A DNA stretch of 64,000 nucleotides from positions 26,487 to 90,486 of the forward strand of contig NZ_FQXD01000016.1 of the NCBI RefSeq assembly GCF_900129865.1, in the 5' to 3' direction. Under the pieces are notes generated by a model. It ran no database searches and was not told where the DNA came from. It was given only the letters and a program-made list of their open reading frames with translations. Position 1 is the stretch's first letter; each line of letters opens with the position of its first letter. This document shows, in pieces, positions 1 through 6,669 of this stretch. The position numbers and the translations under genes are program-made. The DNA is from Virgibacillus chiguensis. GTDB taxonomy: Bacteria; Bacillota; Bacilli; Bacillales; Amphibacillaceae.

Positions 1-56
1 GAAGGGTTTTCCACATTAGTTATCAGAAAGAGGTATAAAGTATTAGAAATACTATT

Positions 57-146
57 AACATATCTAAGCGTCCTTTCAAGGCCTATTTCCGCGAAAAGGG
101 TACTTTATTAGGATTAAACCCTAGAGTGGTAGAAGGTGAAATATAA
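57..146 (+). pseudogene. C-terminal scrap of an unidentified gene
   Basis: Frame 3 reads about 30 residues (ending ...GLNPRVVEGEI) to a TAA at 144-146, but an in-frame stop lies at 36-38 and no start codon with a ribosome binding site is present. It may be the degraded tail of a gene lying left of the window. The family is not recognised and the call rests only on the protein-like composition of the stretch, so it is weak. The rest of 1-254 holds nothing else I can name. Confidence 0.2.
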
Positions 147-254
147 TATTATCTATGCCTGTTCATTGACATATTTACCGCTTTATTCAAAAAAACATGT
201 GAATTCATAGTGTTGATGATGATTTGTTGTTAAAAACTAGTAAAAGGATATACA

Positions 255-291
255 ATTATAATAACAACTTTGTTTATAACGTTATTATAAT
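255..291. promoter_or_regulatory. 11-bp inverted repeat before the ABC-3C operon
   Basis: Left arm ATTATAATAAC (255-265) and right arm GTTATTATAAT (281-291) are perfect reverse complements separated by 15 bases. The right arm ends two bases before the AGGAGG ribosome binding site of the first gene (293-298). This placement suits an operator that blocks transcription or an RNA hairpin that affects ribosome access. The binding factor is unknown. Confidence 0.5.
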
Positions 292-304
292 TAGGAGGTA
301 TATC

Positions 305-541
305 GTGTCTACTGTAAATGAATTATTGGAAGTTGCTAAAAATGAATTAGCTAAAGTTAAGCCGGGCGAAATATTTTTAATACGTGATTTGTTTAAGGGA
401 TATGAATGGAATCGTATTTCTCGTAGTGATAGATTATTATTGGGTACATTATTTCTCAATTTTATTAGAAGTGTTGATACAGATGTGGATATTATTGAAA
501 AAACTTCTTCCGGTCAGCAAAAGTATAAAATAAAGTTATAA
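305..541 (+). CDS. DUF1413-family small protein, first gene of ABC-3C operon
   Basis: A 78-residue protein starting at GTG 305, chosen because AGGAGG (293-298) sits six bases upstream; an in-frame ATG at 224 has no ribosome binding site. The block KPGEIFLIRDLFKGYEW followed by SRSDRLLLGTLFLNF and a C-terminal TSSGQQKYK is what I know of the DUF1413 family of short Firmicutes proteins. No molecular function is established for that family. It is basic and soluble-looking, with no membrane segment. It lies 15 bases before the nuclease-like gene and is probably co-transcribed with it, which suggests a role as regulator, antidote or accessory component of that system; this is inference. Confidence 0.7.
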   Translation: MSTVNELLEVAKNELAKVKPGEIFLIRDLFKGYEWNRISRSDRLLLGTLFLNFIRSVDTDVDIIEKTSSGQQKYKIKL

Positions 542-556
542 TAGGGGGTGTTTTAG

Positions 557-1711
557 ATGACTTTTCAAACAGATCAAAGTGGTATTAATAGTTTAGCAGG
601 ATTTGCTTACCAAATTAAAGTATTTGCTTATTATGCCTTCGACTTAAAGGAGGATATGCAAGTAGAATTTGAAACCATAGAAGATGTAAACTTAAAAGCA
701 ATTGCGCCTGAACAAATCGACAAACATAGTCATAAATTTGTTTGTAGGGTTACTGAGAGTGGAGTTAATAAAGCTATTCAAGTTAAGCATACATCTATTG
801 GTAATGCAGTTGCTCAACAAATGCTTCTCAATTGGATATTATTAGAACATAGTTCACATAATGTGGAAGAATATATACTATTTACGGATAAAATTTATCA
901 AAATGATGGTGATATTTTCAATAAGGATGCAGAAACATTACATAAAATTGTAGTAGAGTCCGATATGCAAAGAAATGCTACTATTTCTAAAGTTAAGTGT
1001 TTATATGAAGCAGATTATAATGGATTTGAAAAGGTATATAACCAAATTCAAAGTAAGTTTGAATTCATTGATTTGGAGGATATTGATGCTAAAACAGATG
1101 ACAAGGCCTCACTTCATTTTAGAAAAGCTGCAAACCTAATCGTATTTGGGCAAAGGATGAATGAGTTTTTGCAGCATATAACATTTAAAATTTTGAATGC
1201 TATTGAAAATAAAGAACCATATATTTTAACATATCAAGAATTCATAAATATGGTGGAGGATATTTCCAAGCGATTTACACAAGAAGTTACGACTCCCTCC
1301 TATTCTAATTTTAAAAAAGTTAATAGAATTGATTTAAAGGACAGTAAACTTTCAACTTTAAGAGAGTTTATGCAATTAAAATCGTGTGGATTACCAGATT
1401 ATTTATTAAAGCAACATCTGTTATATGGCATGTATTATTATGAAACCGCATTAAAATATATGGAAAATAACAGAGTAAACAAGATTGACGAGATCGAAGA
1501 AACTACCTTTGAAGGCTTTCAAAATGTGAAGTTTACTTTGATGAAAAATGAAACAGATACACCATATAATAGACTGGAAAAAACACAAAAATACCCCAAT
1601 TCTTATGCGGAAAATGACCAAATAAAATATGGGTCCTCGATTCATCTGACTAAAGAAGGCATCGGAGAAAATCAAATTTCATGGGAGGATGATGAGAATG
1701 CGCAATATTAG
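557..1711 (+). CDS. ABC-3C effector with DUF4297-like nuclease domain
   Basis: A 384-residue protein. Residues 8-80 carry the layout of DUF4297/Cap4-type PD-(D/E)xK nucleases: SLAGFAYQ (12-19), an acidic strand VEFETIEDV (36-44) and QVKHT (75-79), where E37/E39, D43, Q75 and K77 could form the active site. Residues ~100-384 are helical and unlike any enzyme I recognise; in ABC-3C systems the effector ends in a domain that docks on the partner proteins. The ribosome binding site is GGGGGTG before ATG 557. The gene overlaps the next one by 14 bases, so translation is likely coupled. I infer a DNA-cutting effector held in check or activated by the ATPase. An alternative reading is a generic restriction-type nuclease. 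Confidence 0.6.
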   Translation: MTFQTDQSGINSLAGFAYQIKVFAYYAFDLKEDMQVEFETIEDVNLKAIAPEQIDKHSHKFVCRVTESGVNKAIQVKHTSIGNAVAQQMLLNWILLEHSSHNVEEYILFTDKIYQNDGDIFNKDAETLHKIVVESDMQRNATISKVKCLYEADYNGFEKVYNQIQSKFEFIDLEDIDAKTDDKASLHFRKAANLIVFGQRMNEFLQHITFKILNAIENKEPYILTYQEFINMVEDISKRFTQEVTTPSYSNFKKVNRIDLKDSKLSTLREFMQLKSCGLPDYLLKQHLLYGMYYYETALKYMENNRVNKIDEIEETTFEGFQNVKFTLMKNETDTPYNRLEKTQKYPNSYAENDQIKYGSSIHLTKEGIGENQISWEDDENAQY

Positions 1712-2135
1712 AGTACAAACAGAGTCTATTCAATTAAGTATTTATTGTAATATTATCTGCCAAACATTACAGCGTCATGAAAAATTAAGTATATGTAAAA
1801 TAGTAACCTTTTCTTATTTGATTAAGCAAAATCGTTTCTTGGGTGGAACGATATATACCGCAAGGAATACACAAGATATTATTTATAAGGGTATCTCTCT
1901 TTTAGCTGGAGATTTTGATGGTTTTTGTAATAGCGTACCATATATTTTAAAAGCGTTACATTTGTTAATAAGTAAAGGAATAGTTGATTCTGAAAATGGT
2001 ATATTGCATCTAACTACCAAACAATTAAAACTAGATTCGATATATGAAGAAAATAATTTCATGAAAAAAGTCATTGAAGAAAGTAAGACTATGACAGATA
2101 AGCAATTTATGAAAGAGGTGATTTACAATGTTTAA
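1698..2135 (+). CDS. ABC-3C middle-component-like protein
   Basis: A 145-residue protein. Of three in-frame ATGs (1689, 1692, 1698), the last is preferred because GGGAGG at 1683-1688 then has a nine-base spacing. The sequence has a winged-helix-like body (residues ~25-105) with LSICKIVTFSYLIK near the start and a CNSVPYILKALHLLISKG segment, resembling the small middle component found between effector and ATPase genes in ABC-three-component systems. Its stop overlaps the ATPase start by 8 bases. The position, size and gene order support the call more than any single motif. Its job would be to link the effector to the ATPase. Confidence 0.55.
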   Translation: MRNIRVQTESIQLSIYCNIICQTLQRHEKLSICKIVTFSYLIKQNRFLGGTIYTARNTQDIIYKGISLLAGDFDGFCNSVPYILKALHLLISKGIVDSENGILHLTTKQLKLDSIYEENNFMKKVIEESKTMTDKQFMKEVIYNV

Positions 2136-3894
2136 AATAACAAAACTTATAATGTTTGATATGAATAGTAAAAGCTATATCTATAAGTTTAGTGAAGGTA
2201 TAAATTACTTTAAGGGTAAGAATAGTTCGGGTAAAACAGAATTCTATTTGTTCATTGATTTCATGTTTGGTTCTTCAGAAGATATTGTAAAGAAGCCCTG
2301 GTACAAAGATTCATTAAGTAAAGCGACCATGGTCTTTGAATATAATGAAAATACTTTTAGTATCACGCGTACAAGGAACCCAAACCAAAATTATCTGCAT
2401 TATGCTGATGAAGAAAATTTAGAAATGATTGATTTACGAGAGTACAAAAATAAATTAAATTCCATTTTTGCTCAAGATTTTCAGTTGTTAAAGGACATTA
2501 GAAATTTCACTAATGAAGAATTAACATACAGAACTTTTACAATGTTTAACTTTTTAGGAGAAAAGGGGCAAGGTAAGATTCAAGATTTCCTAGATAAATG
2601 CAGTGATATAAAATATTCTGTAAAACTTAATCCGATTTTAAACTTTATTTTCAACAAACATCTTGAACAAATATATATATTACAGAATGAATTAGATGTT
2701 CTCCAACAAGAAGTTAAGAATTTGGAAAATAACTCTCAAAAGTATGAATTTGTTATCGATCAAGTAAATGCTAATTTACAAAAAATTGGTGGAGATATTT
2801 GGTATACAGGTAGAAATTCAGATGATGTTAAGGCATATCTTTCTTCTGTAGTTGAAATGCAAAATGTAGAAAAAAGCTCTAAAAAAAGAAATATTGCAGA
2901 TTTAGAAGTTATGTATAATAATCTATCCGAACAAATAAAGGTTTATGAAAACAATACAGCCGATGCGAAACAATTCGGGAGGGATAATGAGAACAGGAGA
3001 AAACTCCTTTTGAAATTACAGGAATTAGTTGATGAGAATACTGATTTTGATTACTTAGTCCAACCTATGCAAAATCTACTCGATGATGTCGATAATACAA
3101 TTTTCTTTAGCGATTACCTGATTAATGATAATACTATAAAAGAGTTGAAGAAACAACGTGAACAAATCAAGACAGAAATACGTAGAAATGATTCAAGGTT
3201 TAAAATTTATAATTTAGAGGAAAAATCTAAAGCTATTGCACTTATTAACGAATATTTATCTGTTGAAATTGTTTCTAATGATGACAACATCAAAGAAAAG
3301 AAAAAGAGAATCAAAGAGATACGAGAAGAGTTAAAAGCTTTACGAAACTCAGATGATTTGCAAAAAATTGATGAATTATCTAATTTCATAACAGAATTAT
3401 ATTATTCTGCTAAAGATATATCTTCAGTTGTATCTGATGATATTCAGCAAAAAGGATTTGAAATTAAATATTTAAAAAAAGGAAATATCCTACAGCCTGT
3501 GATACTTTCTGATGGTGGTGAAACATCGGGTTCTAAAAATCGTGTAAATTACTATATCGGAAGTATGGCTAGACATACTTTAATTCAGCTGTGTGGTTAT
3601 CTTGCATTTTTAAAAATACTACTAGAGAACAATAGGTATCCTATCATACCCATTTTGGTAATCGATCATATTTCAAAGCCGTTTGATGCAAAAAATAGTA
3701 GTGCTATCGGCAAAATTTTATCGACAGCATATGAAACAATAGGTAAAGAAAATTTACAAACATTTATCTTTGATAATGAAGATTCTGTGAAACTAGCTAT
3801 AAATCCAGAGCATTCAGAAAATCTTGTTACTGATTCTAAAACAGGGTTTAATCCATTTTACTTTCCACCCATAGCAGATGATCAAACAGAATAA
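2128..3894 (+). CDS. SMC/ABC-like ATPase of an ABC-3C system
   Basis: A 588-residue protein with Walker A GKNSSGKT at residues 30-37, a long helical, charged coiled-coil region (about 165-430), and a C-terminal ATP-binding half containing SDGGETSGSKNRVNYY and a Walker-B-like strand IPILVIDHISKPFD. This split head/coiled-coil/head layout is that of SMC/RecN-like and DUF3732-like ATPases. It is the last gene of the operon and is preceded by GAAAGAGGTG before ATG 2128. In known ABC-3C systems this subunit is thought to sense or load on invading DNA and trigger the effector. The signature loop differs from the canonical LSGGQ, as in other DUF3732-type proteins. Confidence 0.7.
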   Translation: MFKITKLIMFDMNSKSYIYKFSEGINYFKGKNSSGKTEFYLFIDFMFGSSEDIVKKPWYKDSLSKATMVFEYNENTFSITRTRNPNQNYLHYADEENLEMIDLREYKNKLNSIFAQDFQLLKDIRNFTNEELTYRTFTMFNFLGEKGQGKIQDFLDKCSDIKYSVKLNPILNFIFNKHLEQIYILQNELDVLQQEVKNLENNSQKYEFVIDQVNANLQKIGGDIWYTGRNSDDVKAYLSSVVEMQNVEKSSKKRNIADLEVMYNNLSEQIKVYENNTADAKQFGRDNENRRKLLLKLQELVDENTDFDYLVQPMQNLLDDVDNTIFFSDYLINDNTIKELKKQREQIKTEIRRNDSRFKIYNLEEKSKAIALINEYLSVEIVSNDDNIKEKKKRIKEIREELKALRNSDDLQKIDELSNFITELYYSAKDISSVVSDDIQQKGFEIKYLKKGNILQPVILSDGGETSGSKNRVNYYIGSMARHTLIQLCGYLAFLKILLENNRYPIIPILVIDHISKPFDAKNSSAIGKILSTAYETIGKENLQTFIFDNEDSVKLAINPEHSENLVTDSKTGFNPFYFPPIADDQTE

Positions 3895-3946
3895 TTTATA
3901 CTGCATTCGAAACCGTTTGCTGAAAAGTAGGCGCTTTTTCTATATG

Positions 3947-3961
3947 TGTGCCCGGCATGAG
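3947..3961 (+). mobile_element. possible 5' relic of a group IIC intron
   Basis: GTGTGCCCGGCATGAG at 3947-3962 closely matches the conserved 5' start of bacterial group IIC introns (GTGTGCCCGGCATG...). It follows a weak hairpin and T-run (3913-3940), the kind of terminator target these introns prefer. The downstream intron body is not recognisable, so this would be a decayed scrap. Confidence 0.35.
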
Positions 3962-4279
3962 TTATCGCTAGGAAGTGAAGGTTCGTTCGCTACAGAGTTG
4001 GGTGGGGAAGTTGTTAATAAGAAGGCAATGGTGTTCTTCGTGAGAAGGAATTTGGAGGTTGTACTTCCTTGCAATTACTGCAAATTTAAAACCTTACTTT
4101 TTTGATTGATGAATCTGTACAATTAATTCCAATTTAATCACCTTCTGAATCATCCAAAACCAATTATTTCATACTTTTCTAGCGGAGTCTGTTCACTTTA
4201 TTCTAGCAGTTACATTCGGTGGTAATTGTTTTGGGGTGTGGGGACACAAGAGGAAAATCTATACTAAATACTGTTTTAT

Positions 4280-4310
4280 AGACGTTCAATTAAAATGAGC
4301 GTCTTTTTTT
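4280..4310 (+). terminator. rho-independent terminator
   Basis: AGACGTTCA (4280-4288) pairs with TGAGCGTCT (4296-4304, one G-U pair) and is followed by seven T. It ends the accessory operon side. Between 3963 and 4279 I see no gene, only AT-rich sequence with stop codons in all frames. Confidence 0.6.
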
Positions 4311-4368
4311 GTGCCTAAAAACGAAGAGTAGAGGTGAAATATGGCTGGACTAACGTAAGCGTAAAACA

Positions 4369-4395
4369 GCCCACACCTATTATGTAGATGTGGGC
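4369..4395. repeat. imperfect palindrome next to IS200/IS605 remnant
   Basis: GCCCACA (4369-4375) and TGTGGGC (4389-4395) form a hairpin with a partly paired loop. It lies just beyond the 3' side of the minus-strand transposase scrap, where IS200/IS605 elements carry a subterminal hairpin; it could equally be a minus-strand terminator. Confidence 0.35.
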
Positions 4396-4446
4396 CTATG
4401 TTAAGATTTACTTAGATTTCGTTGCTCGTTGTTTTCCGTATTTGTA

Positions 4447-4614
4447 TTAATCATCCCATTCATCTGCACGTCCCTCCAAAAACCGCAACCCTTTTAAACG
4501 ACCCAAGTTGTTCCGGGTTGCTTCTACAGCGCTGTCCTTCAACTTCTCTACAAAGTGTTTAGGTGGCTTCTCTTTCTTGCTTTTTTCTGCTATTTCCATT
4601 GTCAGTTCAAGCAT
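4447..4614 (-). pseudogene. Unidentified small ORF inside IS remnant
   Basis: A 55-residue minus-strand frame (MLELTMEIAEKSKKEKPPKH... to ...LEGRADEWDD) directly follows, in a different frame, the tnpA scrap. It is lysine/glutamate rich and has no recognisable domain or clear ribosome binding site. It may be the tail of a gene carried by, or interrupted by, the element. No function is proposed. Confidence 0.3.
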
Positions 4615-4643
4615 ACCCTGTAGTGTCTTAATCTCAAGTTTAT

Positions 4644-4740
4644 CTTAGCAAATCACGCACTCTCACCGCTATGTGCCCGTCCAAAACCTTATATCTATAC
4701 TTTGTCACCCATTTGACATGATACTTGATACGTTTGTTAC
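4644..4740 (-). pseudogene. IS200/IS605-type tnpA remnant
   Basis: The minus strand reads RIKYHVKWVTKYRYKVLDG followed by HIAVRVRDLLR and a stop. This is the N-terminal signature of Y1 (HUH) transposases of IS200/IS605 and REP-associated families (KYH.VW.TKYR...L). Only about 32 residues remain; the catalytic HUH and tyrosine regions are absent, so the element is dead. Confidence 0.6.
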
Positions 4741-4757
4741 TAAGGATTTACTTCAAT

Positions 4758-4967
4758 ATGTTAATTATTCGATTCATAGGTATCATGATTGCAAGTTTAA
4801 TCATTTTTTTAGTTACTAATATTTTTCATGTATTACCTCACGATACGGTATTTCGTTGGGAATCGATCATTGTAGGTGTTGTGCTATTCTTTATAATGGA
4901 TATATTATACACTTTGCCTATGTTATTTATTAATCAGAAGAAACAATTAATTAAAATGATGAGGTAG
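4758..4967 (+). CDS. small membrane protein of ABC exporter locus
   Basis: A 69-residue protein from ATG 4758 (an upstream TTG at 4725 overlaps the IS remnant). Two hydrophobic stretches (about residues 1-24 and 33-57) predict two membrane segments, followed by a basic tail NQKKQLIKMMR. It stops five bases before the permease gene and is likely its operon partner. The N-terminus may be what is left of a longer protein cut by the adjacent IS remnant. Function unknown; a helper of the exporter is a guess. Confidence 0.45.
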   Translation: MLIIRFIGIMIASLIIFLVTNIFHVLPHDTVFRWESIIVGVVLFFIMDILYTLPMLFINQKKQLIKMMR

Positions 4968-4972
4968 TAAAA

Positions 4973-6058
4973 ATGCCAGTTCAACTAAAATTTGCTTTAG
5001 GAGATATATGGAGAAAAAAACTTTATTTCATTTCATTTTTTATTCAAATTTTGCTTATCATATTATTGATTACAGAATGTTTTTCCTTGATACATAAAAA
5101 GCAAGAGGCTTTTTATCATTTATCGAATACATTTGATACATCCAATGCTTTTTATATATCATTGATAGAGAAAGAAGATTTTGTAGGTGGGGAATATGAA
5201 GAAAATATAATGAAAGATTTATATACTTATATAGATAAAAATGATAATTATATAAGTTTTTCTAATATTGAAAATTATATAGAAATAAAAGATATTCCTA
5301 AAAACTCACTTGCTGTCGAGGTGGAGCAAGGCCCTAGCAAAATTTGGGCTAATAAAACGCTATCAGTTTCATCCGATTTTATAAATGTATTTGATATTTC
5401 CTTATCAAAAGGAGAATTTTTTGATGCGAGTTGGGAGTATGTAAGCAATAAAAGTATACCAGTTGTGCTTGGTTATTCATATAAAAAGTATATGGATATT
5501 GATGATGAATTTACTGACGTTGACAATCAAAAATATAAAGTTTTTGGTTTTTTACAAGATGGGCAAACTTTTGTGGATATATCATTTGGCGAAGGTGTTA
5601 TCGGGTTAAATGATGTTATATTAACACCGATTGATGTTACAGCAGTTGACAATTTATTTATGAATGGAAATTATGATTATGAAACCTATATTGAAAATTC
5701 AACGATTATACTTAAGAATAGAAACGATATAAAAGAATTACAAGATATTGTGGAGCGTTCAAACACATATATTTATAATTTTAACACTGTGGAAGGCGTT
5801 TCTGGCTATATGGAAAAATCCACACAAGAATCAGTTAGTATATTTTTATTTTTATCAATATTAATTATTATTTTTGCTTCATCATTAGTAATTATTAATA
5901 CTCTGGGATTTATTAGAAGGAATATAAGAAATTTTAGTATTCATATTTTTTGCGGGGCGACCAAGAAAGATATTGCACTACGGATTTTTTTACAAATATT
6001 TATTGTTTGGTTACTTTCTTTTATTTATAAAAAACGTGGAAATTCCGCTTCATTATAG
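4973..6058 (+). pseudogene. FtsX/MacB-like ABC permease, truncated at its C-terminus
   Basis: The frame gives 361 residues: an N-terminal membrane segment (about 17-37), a large extracytoplasmic region with MacB-periplasmic-core character (about 40-285), a second segment (about 288-312) and the start of a third (about 335-350). The family normally ends with further membrane helices; here the frame runs into RGNSASL and stops, because the downstream DNA belongs to an ABC ATPase in another frame. The exporter type resembles bacteriocin/antimicrobial-peptide efflux systems. It is probably inactive. Confidence 0.65.
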
Positions 6059-6386
6059 TAAAAACAAAGCCAATAAAAAAGAAAGAATATTAACTTTGCT
6101 TGATACGCTTGGTATGAAGGAAAAAGCGTCTGAATATGCATATAATTTATCGGGTGGACAACGGCAGCGTGTAGCAATTGCGCGCGCATTAATTAATAAT
6201 CCAGATATTATTTTAGCAGATGAGCCGACAGGTGCATTAGATCAAGAAATGGGCGAGCAAGTATTATCTATTTTTAAAAGGATAAATAAAGAACAGAATA
6301 AAACTGTTTTAATCGTAACACATGACGTCAAGATTGCGAAACAATGTGAGGGAATAGTAAATATAGTAGACGGAAAAATATATTGA
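6033..6386 (+). pseudogene. C-terminal half of a MacB/LolD-type ABC ATPase
   Basis: From codon 6033 the protein reads NVEIPLHYS, then [14 protein letters not shown] (ABC signature), [13 protein letters not shown] (Walker B) and VTHD (H-loop), ending DGKIY. The first ~100 residues including Walker A are missing. The upstream sequence in this frame is the out-of-frame permease. It therefore cannot bind ATP normally and is a deletion product. It would have served the adjacent permease. Confidence 0.8.
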
Positions 6387-6499
6387 AGTTTATGCAAAGC
6401 TTAGGTTTCTCACCAGAAAAGGTGTGAAATCATTTTATGCACGACATTTCAATTATTAGAGAAATCACTGTGTCTATTATTGAGTAGGAGTAGTAGGAG

Positions 6500-6550
6500 G
6501 AGAGCTAGAAACCTTTTCGTATCAAGGGTTTTTGGCTCTCTTTGATTTTT
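6500..6550 (+). terminator. terminator after the broken ABC locus
   Basis: GAGAGCTAGAAACC (6500-6513) pairs with GGTTTTTGGCTCTC (6527-6540, with G-U pairs) and is followed by TTTGATTTTT. Confidence 0.65.
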
Positions 6551-6589
6551 CATTGCACACCGTAAAATGAACAACATCAACAGTATATT

Positions 6590-6636
6590 TAGAAAAAAAC
6601 CGTCAACCAATGCATAATATGCAGTTGAAGACAGTT
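6590..6636 (-). terminator. terminator of the P-type ATPase gene
   Basis: On the minus strand an imperfect palindrome (6599-6636; AACTGTC...GACGGTT with a central TGCATATTATGCA) is followed by seven T. It lies 34 bases beyond the ATPase stop codon. Confidence 0.7.
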
Positions 6637-6669
6637 CAATGTGATTTATATCTATGATTCTGCTGTTTG

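Noticed and set aside
3878..4105. 75-residue frame after the ATPase gene
   Set aside because: No ribosome binding site, overlaps the ATPase end and the possible intron scrap; composition is not protein-like.
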